Below are positions 45,336 to 54,945 of a DNA stretch of 64,000 nt, one piece after another. Origin of the DNA: CBDCGJ01 sp965216645. Lineage in GTDB: Bacteria > Pseudomonadota > Alphaproteobacteria > GCA-2731375. The translations under genes were made by a program, and so were the position numbers. The notes under the pieces were generated by a model, which was not told the origin of the DNA, did not search any database, and was given only the letters and a program-made list of their open reading frames with translations. Position 1 is the first letter of the stretch. Every line of letters starts with the position of its first letter. The stretch is from NCBI GenBank assembly GCA_965216645.1, contig CBDCGJ010000043.1, positions 1 through 64,000 on the forward strand, read 5' to 3'.

Positions 45336-47015
45336 GTGAATTATCCGATCAATGCGGCGGAAGCGATATTGGCGCGGCTGAAGGCAGGTGGCGTCGACTA
45401 TCTGTTCGCCAACGGTGGAACGGATTTCGCGCCGGTGATCGAAGGCCTTGCGCGGGGACAGTTGCGCGGCACACCGATGCCGGAAGTGATTATCGTACCG
45501 CACGAATCCGCCGCTATGGCGATGGCCCATGGCTGTTATCTTGCCACCGGGCGGGCGCAAGCCGTGATGGTCCATGTCAATGTCGGCCTCGCGAACTGCG
45601 TTATGGGCGCGATCAACGCCATGAGCGACAATGTTCCGATCGTTCTGATGTCGGGGCGCACGCCCTTGACCGAACATGATCGATTCGGCGCCCGCATGAC
45701 TCCGGTCCAGTACGGTCAGGAAATGCGCGATCAGACCGCGCTGGTCCGCGAGGCCGTGAAATGGGACTACGAACTGCGTTACGGGGAACAGGCCGGCGCG
45801 GTGGCCGATCGTGCGCTGGCGGTCGCCAATAGCGAACCGAAGGGTCCGGTGTACCTTTCACTGCCGCGCGAGCCCCTGAGCGAGGAACCGGTGGAGCTGA
45901 CGGCAAAGACGCGGCAGGCCGCGGCCAGTTCGCCGGCACCCGATCCAACTGCGATCGGTCGGGCGGCCGATCTCTTGGCCAACGCGGATCGGCCGCTGAT
46001 CCTTTGCCAGCGTGGCGACCCGGATGGGCGATTGGGCGCGGCGCTGGCCGACTTTGCTGATCGACAGGCAATGCCAGTGGTCGAGTATTGGCCGGTGCGG
46101 AACGTGTTGCCGAGCGATCATCCCATGCAAGCCGGCTACGATTTCGCCGGCCGCGTCGCCGACGCCGATGTCATTCTAGCAATCGATGCGCAGGTGCCCT
46201 GGATCACCCGTAGCGAGCAGCCGTCGGCGCGAGCGAAGATCATTCATGCGGGGCCGGATCCGCTTTTTCAACGCTTCCCGGTGCGCAGCTTTCCCGCCGA
46301 TTTGAATATCACCGGCGATCCAGCGGATGTGATCGTGGCGCTGGCGGAAGAGATGGCGAACTCGGACTGCGCCGAACGCCACGCGGAAATCTCAGCGCAG
46401 AACGCAGTCCGTCGGTCTGATGCCGAGAAAACGGCCTTGGCGGGAGACGGGCCGCCGATGAGTCCATCGTATGTCAGCCACCATCTCGGGCAACTGCTCG
46501 GGCCGGAGGACCTGCTCGTCAACGAAATGGGCGCGGTTGCGGCGGCCATGCATATTCAAAATCCCAATCGGTTCTTCATGGCGCCTTATTCCGGCGGTCT
46601 CGGCTGGGGCTTGCCGGCCGCGTTGGGTATGAAGCTGGCGAGACGAGACCGCTTCGTGGTCGCATGCATCGGCGATGGCGCCTATATGTTCGCCAACCCG
46701 GTAGCTTGTCATCAAGTTGCGGAGGCGCTCGATTTGCCGATCCTGACGATTGTGATGAACAACGATGTCTGGAACGCTGTCGGCCGGGCGGCGAGATTGC
46801 TTTATCCGGACGGCGCGGCCGTACAGATGAACGAGATGCCGATCACTTCGCTGAAACCTCTGCCCGACTTTCCGGCAATCGCCGCCGCGTCCCGCGGTTG
46901 GGGCCGGCGGGTGACCGAGCCGACCGACTTGCCGGCGGCGCTCGCCGAAGCGAAACGTGTCGTTGTCGACGACAAACGCCAAGCGTTGTTGGAGGTCGCT
47001 GTCGGTTTGTCGTGA
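45336..47015 (+). CDS. Thiamine-diphosphate-dependent enzyme, acetolactate synthase-like
   Basis: The 559-aa enzyme has the three-domain ThDP layout. The PYR domain has HESAAMAMAHG with Glu57, the conserved cofactor-activating residue. A Rossmann-like middle domain follows, and the PP domain has the ThDP/metal motif GDGAYMFANP (446-455) through MNN (474-476). The start is GTG at 45336, well spaced from AAGGAG; upstream ATGs at 45306/45312 lack such a site. It resembles large acetolactate synthase/benzoylformate decarboxylase relatives. The substrate is not clear. Confidence 0.85.
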   Translation: MNYPINAAEAILARLKAGGVDYLFANGGTDFAPVIEGLARGQLRGTPMPEVIIVPHESAAMAMAHGCYLATGRAQAVMVHVNVGLANCVMGAINAMSDNVPIVLMSGRTPLTEHDRFGARMTPVQYGQEMRDQTALVREAVKWDYELRYGEQAGAVADRALAVANSEPKGPVYLSLPREPLSEEPVELTAKTRQAAASSPAPDPTAIGRAADLLANADRPLILCQRGDPDGRLGAALADFADRQAMPVVEYWPVRNVLPSDHPMQAGYDFAGRVADADVILAIDAQVPWITRSEQPSARAKIIHAGPDPLFQRFPVRSFPADLNITGDPADVIVALAEEMANSDCAERHAEISAQNAVRRSDAEKTALAGDGPPMSPSYVSHHLGQLLGPEDLLVNEMGAVAAAMHIQNPNRFFMAPYSGGLGWGLPAALGMKLARRDRFVVACIGDGAYMFANPVACHQVAEALDLPILTIVMNNDVWNAVGRAARLLYPDGAAVQMNEMPITSLKPLPDFPAIAAASRGWGRRVTEPTDLPAALAEAKRVVVDDKRQALLEVAVGLS

Positions 47016-47212
47016 AAATTTTTAATCGGGTCGACAGCCGATCTAGTCTGAATGCAACGTTCCGACCCGCACCGAATGACTGAAATAAGAGGGTCAAATA
47101 ATCGTTTATCCCATTGATTCCAGCGAATTAGTTGATCGTGGTGATGAAACACGCCATCATGGGGTGCCCAAAATGAAAACAAACAGGGCAAGGGAATAAA
47201 GGGAGGTCTTTT

Positions 47213-48376
47213 ATGAACACGACGTTTCGTTTGACGGCGGGCGCCGCCGTCGCGTTGACGCTGACGGTTGCGGCCCAGGCCATGGCCGCGGATGTACCGA
47301 AGCGACTGGTATTCAGTTCCTACGATTTTGGTAGCTCCGGTTTCGCGCAGGCGTCCGGCATAGCCAATGCGTTCAAGCAATCCTTCGGCACGCGCATTCG
47401 CATCATTCCGTCGGGGACGAGCATCGGTCGCATCCTGCCGCTCGCGCAACGTAAAGTCGACTATGCCTTCCTGGCTTCGGGAACCTATTTCGCCTCCGAA
47501 GGCACCTTCGATTTCTCCTCCTCCGATTGGGGACCGCAGGATTTGCGTTGCGTATTGTCGCCGCCGGCGGCCACCGGCATGGTGATGCTTGGTTCTTCGA
47601 AATTCACCAACGCCACCGACATCAAAGGTATTCGCATGGGCTACGTGAAGGGCAATCCCTCGGTCAATGTGAAGACCGATGCGATCGCAGCCTTCGGCGG
47701 CTTGAAGGAAGGCGAGTGGGAGCGGGTTTGGCATGGCGGTTACGGCGTCATGAAAACCGCGCTGCTGACCGGTAAGATCGACGGATTCCTGGCCGCGCCG
47801 ACATCGGGCTTTTCGAAAGAGATCGAGGCCTCGCCGGACGGCATCAAATGGCTGCAGTTCGATCCCGACAATAAGGAAGCCTGGGCGCGCATGGTCAAGA
47901 TCGCGCCGATGTATGCACCGATCAAAACCGTCAGCGGCGCCGGCATCACCAAGGACAAGCCGTCCAACACCATGTCGTTCCGCTATCCGATGATGGTGAC
48001 CTATGCCGACCGCTCGTTCGACGAGGTCTATGCCATGGTGAAGGCCATGGATGAGCTGTATCCGAAGTACAAAGACGTGTCCTACGCCACGCAGTTCTGG
48101 AATTTGAAAGACGCGTCGACGCCGCCTTGCGAGGCCGCATTCCATCCCGCGTCGATCAAGTATTTCAAGGAGAAGGGCGTTTGGACTGAAGAAGCTCAGA
48201 AGTGGCAGGACGCCCGGATGGCCCGTCATGCGGCAGTGATCGAAGCTTGGGAGGACGCGCAGGATTCCTATAACGAAATGCGCGCGGCCGAACGCAAGAA
48301 AGGCAACAAGATCAAGGCCGGCAAGGGTTGGGAAGACTGGTGGGCCAAAGTCCGCAAGGAAAAGAACTTGGACTGA
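47213..48376 (+). CDS. TAXI-family TRAP transporter solute-binding protein
   Basis: The 387-aa protein has a signal peptide ending near AQAMA/AD (about 26) and then RLVFSSYDFGSSGFAQASGIANAFKQSFG. SGTSIGRILPLAQRKVDYAFLASGTYFASEG is typical of TAXI solute receptors. GGGAGG precedes the ATG by 7 nt. The C-terminal tail is Lys-rich. It lies 28 bp upstream of its fused permease. Confidence 0.88.
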   Translation: MNTTFRLTAGAAVALTLTVAAQAMAADVPKRLVFSSYDFGSSGFAQASGIANAFKQSFGTRIRIIPSGTSIGRILPLAQRKVDYAFLASGTYFASEGTFDFSSSDWGPQDLRCVLSPPAATGMVMLGSSKFTNATDIKGIRMGYVKGNPSVNVKTDAIAAFGGLKEGEWERVWHGGYGVMKTALLTGKIDGFLAAPTSGFSKEIEASPDGIKWLQFDPDNKEAWARMVKIAPMYAPIKTVSGAGITKDKPSNTMSFRYPMMVTYADRSFDEVYAMVKAMDELYPKYKDVSYATQFWNLKDASTPPCEAAFHPASIKYFKEKGVWTEEAQKWQDARMARHAAVIEAWEDAQDSYNEMRAAERKKGNKIKAGKGWEDWWAKVRKEKNLD

Positions 48377-48404
48377 TCGAATGACTTGAACCGGGTCAGA
48401 CCCG

Positions 48405-50351
48405 TTGGCGCAAACCCAAACCACACCCGGCGAGGACCCGGCGGCTGTGTCTCAGGCACAGAATCCGGCGGATCGTCGAATCTCCGGCCTCGTGTATTGG
48501 ATCACGCTGGTGCTCGGCGGGTTTGGATTGCTGGTTGCCATCAATCAGACCTTCAGCCTCAATGCCTTGGGCATCGTGCTGATCGACAACAGCTATTACT
48601 ATCTGCTGATCGCGATCTTCCTGCCCTTGGCCTTCCTGATCATCCCGGCGGTCAAACGTCACGGCGACAAGGTTCCGTTCTACGACTGGATTCTGTTCGT
48701 AGCCGCCGGGGCGACCGCGCTCTACCTCTCCTATCATGGCGGCGAGATGGTGGAGAAGGGATGGGATACCGTGGCGCCGCCGCTGCCTACAGCGGCGGCG
48801 GCGCTGATCTGTTTCCTCGCGCTGGAAGGCGTGCGTAGAGCCGGCGGGTGGGTCCTGTTTTTCGTCTGCGTCGTCTTCTTCACGTTCCCGTTGTGGACGG
48901 AGGAAGCGCCGGGATTCCTCTGGGGCATCGGCAAGTCGCCGGTGGAGCTGGTGCGCTCCTACGCCATGGGGTTCGAGAGTATCGTCGGTGTGCCCATGCG
49001 GGTTGCCGGCAATATTTTGATCGGCTTTTTGGTTTTCGGTGCCGCGCTTGTGGTCACGGGCGGGGGCGAGTTCTTCATGAACTTCGCCGCCGCCATGCTC
49101 GGCAAGAGCCGGGGCGGACCGGCCAAGGTTGCGATCGTCTCCAGCGGCTTCTTCGGGTCTCTGAGCGGCAGCGTCATCTCCAACGTGGTGACGACCGGAC
49201 AGTTGACCATCCCGACCATGAAACGGGCAGGTTATCCGCCGGCCTATGCCGGTGCGGTGGAGGCCTGCGCCTCGACCGGTGGAACCTTGATGCCGCCGGT
49301 GATGGGGGCGGTCGCCTTCATTATGGCGGAGTTTCTGAATATCCCCTACGGCGACATCGTTATCGCCGCGGCGGTGCCGTCGATCCTGTTCTATGTGGCG
49401 CTGCTGCTGCAGGTTGACTGCTACGCGGCGGTAAATCACCTGCATGGCCAACCGGCCGAAGAGATCCCGAGCATGATGGAGACGTTGAAGGAAGGCTGGT
49501 TCTATCTGTTCAGCCTTGCCTTGCTTGTCTATCTGCTTGTGGTCGCCCGGCTGGAGCTCTACGCGCCATATTTCGCCACGGTTGCCTTGCTGGTTTCGGC
49601 GACCATCTTCCGTAAGAAGAACCGGTTCAATGTCCGCCAGTTCATGGCGTTGATTATCGAATCGACCAAAACCATTTCAAACATCATCGCCATTCTGGCC
49701 GGGATCGGCGTCATCGTCGGCTCGCTCGCGTTCACTGGCGTGGGCGGTGCGTTCTCGCGGGAATTGGTGGGCATTGCCGAAGGCAATCTTTGGCTGTTGC
49801 TGATCATGGGCGCGATCACCAGTTTCCTCCTGGGCATGGGAGTCACGGTCAGCGCTTGTTACATTTTCCTCGCCATCGTCATGGGGCCGGCCCTGATTGA
49901 GTTCGGCTTGGATCCGATCGCCAGTCATCTTTTCATCCTCTATTGGGGCATGCTGTCCTACATCACACCGCCGGTTGCCTTGGCGGCGGTGGCGGCGTCG
50001 GTGATCGCCGGGGCGAAGCAGATGGAAACCGCCTTCACGGCCATGCGGCTCGGTTCCATCAAGTTCGTCTTGCCTTTCATCCTGGTGTTAACGCCCGCCC
50101 TGATCCTGCGCGGCGAACCGGTCGACGTTTTGATGACGATCACGGCCTGTAGCATTGCCGTCGTGCTGATGGCCATGGGGTTCGAGCGCTATATGTATGG
50201 CATCGGCCCCGTCGGCGGAGTCATGCAGGTGCTGCTGTTTCTCGCGGCTGCCGGGTTCCTGTATCCAGAACCCCTAAGCTACGTCGCGGCGGCGGTCGGC
50301 ACGGTTGCGATCTATGCCGTTGCCTGGATGTTTTTCCGGCCGGCGCATTAG
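48405..50351 (+). CDS. TRAP transporter fused permease (TAXI-associated, DctQM fusion)
   Basis: The 648-aa membrane protein contains a small-subunit-like part (about 25-150) fused to a DctM-like part (about 150-570). It has DctM segments such as GSLSGSVISNVVTTGQLTIPTMKRAGYPPAYAGAVEACASTGGTLMPPVMGAVAFIMAEF. The start is TTG at 48405, as an ATG at 48381 hits a stop after two codons. It completes an importer with the preceding receptor for an unknown, probably organic-acid-like substrate. Confidence 0.9.
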   Translation: MAQTQTTPGEDPAAVSQAQNPADRRISGLVYWITLVLGGFGLLVAINQTFSLNALGIVLIDNSYYYLLIAIFLPLAFLIIPAVKRHGDKVPFYDWILFVAAGATALYLSYHGGEMVEKGWDTVAPPLPTAAAALICFLALEGVRRAGGWVLFFVCVVFFTFPLWTEEAPGFLWGIGKSPVELVRSYAMGFESIVGVPMRVAGNILIGFLVFGAALVVTGGGEFFMNFAAAMLGKSRGGPAKVAIVSSGFFGSLSGSVISNVVTTGQLTIPTMKRAGYPPAYAGAVEACASTGGTLMPPVMGAVAFIMAEFLNIPYGDIVIAAAVPSILFYVALLLQVDCYAAVNHLHGQPAEEIPSMMETLKEGWFYLFSLALLVYLLVVARLELYAPYFATVALLVSATIFRKKNRFNVRQFMALIIESTKTISNIIAILAGIGVIVGSLAFTGVGGAFSRELVGIAEGNLWLLLIMGAITSFLLGMGVTVSACYIFLAIVMGPALIEFGLDPIASHLFILYWGMLSYITPPVALAAVAASVIAGAKQMETAFTAMRLGSIKFVLPFILVLTPALILRGEPVDVLMTITACSIAVVLMAMGFERYMYGIGPVGGVMQVLLFLAAAGFLYPEPLSYVAAAVGTVAIYAVAWMFFRPAH

Positions 50352-50360
50352 GGTCTGTTG

Positions 50361-50385
50361 ACAATCATCGTGATGCGATGATTGT
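50361..50385. terminator. Hairpin between convergent genes
   Basis: ACAATCATCG (50361-50370) and CGATGATTGT (50376-50385) form a perfect 10-bp stem around TGATG. It fills the 39-bp gap between the TRAP permease stop and the SDR stop. There is no long T-run on either strand, so it may be a bidirectional terminator of modest strength. Confidence 0.5.
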
Positions 50386-50390
50386 TGCGA

Positions 50391-51134
50391 CTAGCCCGTC
50401 AGAAATTCCGTATGTCCGTCGACGGCGAGCGCCTGTCCGGAAATATTCCGTCCGGCCGGCGATGCGAGAAAAAGAATCATGGCGGCAATATCGTCGGCGC
50501 TGACGAAACGACGGAGGGAGCTTGACCGTTCGTAGATCTCACGGATCTCTTCAGGTGTGCGGTCGGACGCCGCGGCTTCGCCGGCGATTACGCTGTCCAT
50601 GCGCGATCCCTCCACTGGACCGGGGCAGATCGCGTTGACGCGGACGCCGTGCGGGCCTAACTCCATTGCCAGCGATTTCGTCAAGCCGATCACGCCCCAC
50701 TTCGCCGTCGCGTAGGGGCTTCTATTCGGATAGCCGAACATGCCGGCGGTGGAGGAGAAGTTGACGATCAGGCCATCTCCCTGCGCCTTCATTGCCGGCG
50801 CCACCGCGCGGCAGCACAGAAATGTGCCATCCAGATTTACCGCCAGACAGTCGCGCCAATCCGTTAAGGACAGGCTTTCGATGCCGCCGGTCGGTCCGGC
50901 CACGCCGGCGCAATTGACCAGCAGATCGACACCGCCCAGGCGGTTGAGTGCCTGCGACATCATTTTTTCAACCGACGCCTCGTCGCTGACATCCGCCGGA
51001 AGCGCTAAGAAGTGATCGTCGCTTATGCTTCCGCTGTCGATGTCGCTGATCACAACCCGGTCACCGCGCGCGCTTAGTGCCGACGCCACTCGATTGCCGA
51101 TACCACCGCCCGCGGCGGTCACGATTGCCCGCAT
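50391..51134 (-). CDS. Short-chain dehydrogenase/reductase
   Basis: The 247-aa protein has the Rossmann motif TAAGGGIG (6-13), a variant of TGxxxGIG, the NCAG motif (74-77, usually NNAG), and the catalytic Ser128 with Tyr141 and Lys145 (YATAK). A C-terminal GQALAVDGHTE segment is typical. The start is ATG at 51134 with GGAGA 9 nt ahead. Upstream sequence in the same frame is antisense to the next gene and is not coding. The substrate is unknown. Confidence 0.9.
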   Translation of the reverse strand: MRAIVTAAGGGIGNRVASALSARGDRVVISDIDSGSISDDHFLALPADVSDEASVEKMMSQALNRLGGVDLLVNCAGVAGPTGGIESLSLTDWRDCLAVNLDGTFLCCRAVAPAMKAQGDGLIVNFSSTAGMFGYPNRSPYATAKWGVIGLTKSLAMELGPHGVRVNAICPGPVEGSRMDSVIAGEAAASDRTPEEIREIYERSSSLRRFVSADDIAAMILFLASPAGRNISGQALAVDGHTEFLTG

Positions 51135-51218
51135 GAAAATGATCTCCTGCCGTTCGAAAATGTGTTGCCATGCCGCGCGCTTCGTCACAAGTATGTGCCT
51201 TCGAATTTGAGGTATTAT

Positions 51219-52754
51219 ATGACAGCACCAAAAATCGGTTTGCTCGGCATTGCGCTTGAGAGCAACGCCTTTGCGCCCGTCGCCACCGAACAAGATTTTC
51301 GCGACTGCATTTACCTCGAGGGGGAAGAGGTCGTGACCCGCGCGCGCCAGCCCATCGCCGCCGTGCAGAAGGAACTGCAGGCTTTCGTGCAAGCCATGGA
51401 TGTCACCGGCCCGTGGCAACCCGTTGGATTGTTGGATGGGGTCTGCCCGCCTTGGGGGCCGGTCGACCAGAAGTTTTTCGACACCTGTCTCGACCGGATC
51501 GACGCTTTGATCGAGGCGGCGGGTCGGCTCGACGGGGTTTATGTCGCCAATCACGGCGCCATGGTGGCGACGGAAGACGGCGACCCGGACGGAACCATGC
51601 TGGCGCAACTGCGATCGGCCTTGGGCCCCGATGTGCCGATCATCGTCACCCTCGATCTGCACGGCAACATCTCCGAGCGCATGGCCGAGGCGGCCGATAG
51701 CATCATCGGCTACCGCACCAACCCGCATGTCGACCAAAAGGCACGCGGCGAGGAAGCGGCGTTTGTCATGCGGCAAACTTTGTCGGGTGCGAAGCCCGTT
51801 TGCACGGTTGTCAAACCGCCCCTGGCACCGCCAAGCGTGACATTGTTGACCGCGGACGGCCCTTACGCCGATCTGATGGATTATGGACAACGCCGGGCGC
51901 AGGAATTGACTGACGATATTCTCAACGTCTCGGTATTCGGCGGGTTCGTGTTTTCCGATAGTCATAAGACAGGTTTGTCGGTGGTCGTGACGGCGCGGGA
52001 GGATCGGGCCAAGGCGCAGGCATTGGCGGAAGAGATCGCTGGCCGTGCCTGGAAAGACCGCGATCGCTTCAAGCGGGAGCTGACCTCGATCGAGGATGCG
52101 GTCGCCATGGCAGCGGAAAACGCGGCCTATCCCGTGCTGCCCGCGCGCATCTATTCCGACGCCGGCGACAATCCGGGCGGCGGCGGTGAGGGGCGGACGA
52201 CTTGGTTGCTTGACGCCTTGATCGCCGGTCGGGTCAAATTCGTGCTCTACGGCTCCTTCTTCGATCCGGCACTCGCGGCGGAAGCGCATGAGGTCGGATT
52301 GGACAGCGAGTTCGAGGCGCGCTTCAACCGAGATTTCGAAAGCGAGTTTTCCAAACCGTTGACCGTCCCGGCCAAGGTTGTGGGTTTGCACGACGGCGGT
52401 GTCGTCGGCCGTCTTGGCATTTATCGGGACGTGAATCTGCGCCTCGGCCCCTGCGCGGCATTGCGAATCGGCGGCCGGGAGGGCGTTACCGTCGTCGTGA
52501 TCAGCGCCCGTCATCAGACCGCCGACCCGATCTTTTTCGAGATGTTCGGCTTGAACATTGCAGAGGCGCGGACCGTGGTGGTCAAGTCCCGTGGTCATTT
52601 TCGGGCCGGTTTCGCCCCCTGGTTTCCGCCGGACACGGTCTGCGAGGTTGACACCGCTGGACTAACTTCACCGGTGTTAAGCCGGTTTAGTTGGGAAAAT
52701 TTGCCGCGGCCGGTTTTCCCCTTGGACGAAGAAACGAAATGGGATGTGCCCTGA
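51219..52754 (+). CDS. M81-family peptidase (MlrC-like)
   Basis: The 511-aa protein belongs to the M81 family, named for MlrC of microcystin degradation. KIGLLGIALESNAFAPV is the family N-terminus and VTLDLHGNISERM, GYRTNPHVDQKARGEEAA and the C-terminal DAGDNPGGGGEGRTTWLLDAL contain likely metal and substrate residues. The true substrate here is unknown and microcystin is not implied. The ATG at 51219 has GAGG 6 nt ahead; the in-frame start further upstream at 51162 is less likely. It is divergent from the SDR gene. Confidence 0.85.
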   Translation: MTAPKIGLLGIALESNAFAPVATEQDFRDCIYLEGEEVVTRARQPIAAVQKELQAFVQAMDVTGPWQPVGLLDGVCPPWGPVDQKFFDTCLDRIDALIEAAGRLDGVYVANHGAMVATEDGDPDGTMLAQLRSALGPDVPIIVTLDLHGNISERMAEAADSIIGYRTNPHVDQKARGEEAAFVMRQTLSGAKPVCTVVKPPLAPPSVTLLTADGPYADLMDYGQRRAQELTDDILNVSVFGGFVFSDSHKTGLSVVVTAREDRAKAQALAEEIAGRAWKDRDRFKRELTSIEDAVAMAAENAAYPVLPARIYSDAGDNPGGGGEGRTTWLLDALIAGRVKFVLYGSFFDPALAAEAHEVGLDSEFEARFNRDFESEFSKPLTVPAKVVGLHDGGVVGRLGIYRDVNLRLGPCAALRIGGREGVTVVVISARHQTADPIFFEMFGLNIAEARTVVVKSRGHFRAGFAPWFPPDTVCEVDTAGLTSPVLSRFSWENLPRPVFPLDEETKWDVP

Positions 52755-52889
52755 ACGTTTTCGACCGAAATTAAGTTCATTAGAAAATCTAATACTTGTC
52801 ATGAATTCCACTAGGGTTGACCCTACCTGTACTTGCCTCATTATGGACGGCGTTTTTTATTCGATTTTGTCAGCGTAGGACCTCCGATC

Positions 52890-54074
52890 ATGACCCGACG
52901 CCCCGGCCGTAACTTTTTGCATTCTCCAGGACCCAGCAATGTGCCCGAACGGGTGCTGCGCGCGATGAACCGCGCCACCATCGATTTGGTGGAGCCGGAG
53001 CTATTGGAGACCACGCAGAGCGTCATGGGTGATCTCAACCATTTGTTCGGCAATCCGGATGGCGAAGCCTTCATTTTCATCGCCAACGGTCATGGTGCCT
53101 GGGAAGCGGGGATCGTCAACATCCTTTCGCCAGGCGACAAGGTTTTGATCCCGGGCTCCGGCCATTTCTCGGTCAATTGGGGCAAGATGGCCGGTTCGTT
53201 CGGCATCGAAGTCGAAGGCACGGATGTGAACTGGCGCGCCGGGATCGATGTTGACTTGGTCGAGCGGGCCTTAAAGAACGACGCCAAGGGCGAGATTAAG
53301 GCGGTCATGGCGGTCCATACGGATACCGCCACCAGCGCCACCAGCGATATCAAGGCGATCCGCGAGGCCATGGATCGAGTCGGTCACGAGGCATTGCTCG
53401 TGGTCGATGGCGTCGCCAGCTTCGGCGCGACGCCGTTGCCGATGGCCGAATGGAGTGTCGATGTGGTGATCGCGGCCAGCCAAAAGGCATTGATGATGCC
53501 GCCGGGACTGTCGTTCAACGCCGCCAGTCAGCGCGCCATCGAAGCGATGCGCAAATGCAAGACGCCGCGCAACTATTGGGACTGGGAATTGCGCATGGAG
53601 AAGGCGAGCTACCGCTGGTTCTGCGGTACCTCTCCGGTGCAACAGATCTTCGGCCTGCGGGAAGCGCTGGATATCATTGCCGAGGAAGGCGAGGACCATA
53701 TTTTCGACCGCCATCGGCGTCTGGCCCGGGCGACACACGCCGCCGTCGACGTTTGGGCGGAGGGCGGTGCGCTCGAGCTCAACGTACTCGACCCGGCGGA
53801 ACGCTCAACCTCCGTGACCACCATCCTATTGGCGGAAGGCATCGATGCCCATCAGCTGCGCGCCAGCATGCGGGAGGAGCTGAATGTCTCCGTCGCCAGC
53901 GGTCTTGGCGAACTGATGGGTAAAGCCTTCCGCATCGGCCATCTCGGCGACCTCAACGAGCCGATGTTGCTCGGTACCTTGGCAACGGTGGAACTGGGGC
54001 TTGCCAATCTACAGATCCCCCATGGCAAAGGCGGCGCCGAGGCGGCCATCGCCGCCCTGGCGGAAGCGGCGTAG
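52890..54074 (+). CDS. Class V aminotransferase (serine/alanine-glyoxylate aminotransferase-like)
   Basis: The 394-aa PLP enzyme begins FLHSPGPSNVPERVL, the signature start of alanine- or serine-glyoxylate aminotransferases. The PLP Lys is Lys199 in ASQKALMMPPG. VVDGVASFGATPLPM and HTDTATSATSDI are in the cofactor region. The ATG at 52890 has AGGA 9 nt ahead; an in-frame ATG at 52833 is not supported. Context suggests use in breakdown of a glyoxylate- or amino-linked compound. Confidence 0.87.
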   Translation: MTRRPGRNFLHSPGPSNVPERVLRAMNRATIDLVEPELLETTQSVMGDLNHLFGNPDGEAFIFIANGHGAWEAGIVNILSPGDKVLIPGSGHFSVNWGKMAGSFGIEVEGTDVNWRAGIDVDLVERALKNDAKGEIKAVMAVHTDTATSATSDIKAIREAMDRVGHEALLVVDGVASFGATPLPMAEWSVDVVIAASQKALMMPPGLSFNAASQRAIEAMRKCKTPRNYWDWELRMEKASYRWFCGTSPVQQIFGLREALDIIAEEGEDHIFDRHRRLARATHAAVDVWAEGGALELNVLDPAERSTSVTTILLAEGIDAHQLRASMREELNVSVASGLGELMGKAFRIGHLGDLNEPMLLGTLATVELGLANLQIPHGKGGAEAAIAALAEAA

Positions 54075-54079
54075 CGACC

Positions 54080-54922
54080 ATGACCAAGACACGCCGTTTC
54101 GTCCAATGCGACGTATTTACGTCCGCGCCGACGAAGGGCAACGGTCTGGCGGTCGTCGTGGACGGCGATGGCTTGAGTGATCAACAGATGCGCGACTTCG
54201 CCGCCTGGACCAATCTGGCGGAGACAACGTTTTTGTTTCCGCCGACGTCTGCCGAAGCCGACTACAAAGTTCGCATCTTCACGCCGGCGCGGGAAATGCC
54301 GTTTGCCGGTCACCCGACGCTCGGCAGTTGTGCGTCTTGGCTGCATACCGGCGGTCAGCCGGTGACGCCAAAAATCGTCCGGCAGGAATGCAATATCGGC
54401 ATCGTCGATGTCGACCTTCGCGGCGATGTCCCGGCCTTCGTCGCGCCGCCGACGGACATAGAGCCGCTGCCTTCGGCACGTCTGATGGCGATTTGCGGGG
54501 CCTTGGAAATCGATCCGGGCGCGGTCGTGCGTAGTGCCGCGCTCAACAACGGGCCGGCTTGGCAGGTTCTGGAACTGACCGATGCCGCCACCGTTCTGGC
54601 GTTGGACAGCGGTAAATTGACGGGGCTCTCTCTCGCCGGTCTTGGCCTCATCGGTCCGCATGGCGACGAAGCCCAATGCGACTATGAAGTGCGGATGATC
54701 GATTCGGATATGGGAGAGGATCCGATCACCGGTTCCCTCAACGCCGCCATCGCCCGCTGGATGGCGGCGGACGGGCGATTGGACCGCGATCTGTTGATCG
54801 CGCAAGGTACCTGCATCCACCGCGAGGGCCGCGTCCATATCCGACGCGACCCGGCGGATGCCGATCGAATTCTGATCGGCGGCGAAACGCAGATCCTTAT
54901 TGAAGGGACGGTCAGGCTTTGA
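54080..54922 (+). CDS. PhzF-family isomerase/epimerase
   Basis: The 280-aa protein has the two-lobed PhzF fold with Glu48 in NLAETTF as the likely acid/base, FAGHPTLG (76-82), and GEDPITGSLNAAIARWM in the second lobe. The start follows the aminotransferase stop by 5 bp, so the two are probably co-translated. PhzF proteins isomerise or epimerise small molecules; nothing here indicates phenazine synthesis. Confidence 0.87.
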   Translation: MTKTRRFVQCDVFTSAPTKGNGLAVVVDGDGLSDQQMRDFAAWTNLAETTFLFPPTSAEADYKVRIFTPAREMPFAGHPTLGSCASWLHTGGQPVTPKIVRQECNIGIVDVDLRGDVPAFVAPPTDIEPLPSARLMAICGALEIDPGAVVRSAALNNGPAWQVLELTDAATVLALDSGKLTGLSLAGLGLIGPHGDEAQCDYEVRMIDSDMGEDPITGSLNAAIARWMAADGRLDRDLLIAQGTCIHREGRVHIRRDPADADRILIGGETQILIEGTVRL

Positions 54923-54945
54923 TCAAGCACCCGGTTCTAAGGTAA

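Noticed and set aside
46802..48424. Minus-strand open frame of about 540 codons
   Set aside because: It runs antisense to the ThDP enzyme and TAXI receptor, and translates to low-complexity Arg/His/Gly-rich sequence typical of antisense frames in GC-rich DNA.
51135..52598. Long minus-strand open frame continuing the SDR gene to about 735 residues
   Set aside because: It lies opposite the well-supported M81 peptidase gene and its translation has no family-like motifs; GGAGA and a normal SDR N-terminus put the start at 51134.
54080..54922. Phenazine biosynthesis locus
   Set aside because: Only a PhzF-family gene is present; no phzA-E/G homologue is nearby, and PhzF-like proteins are widespread.
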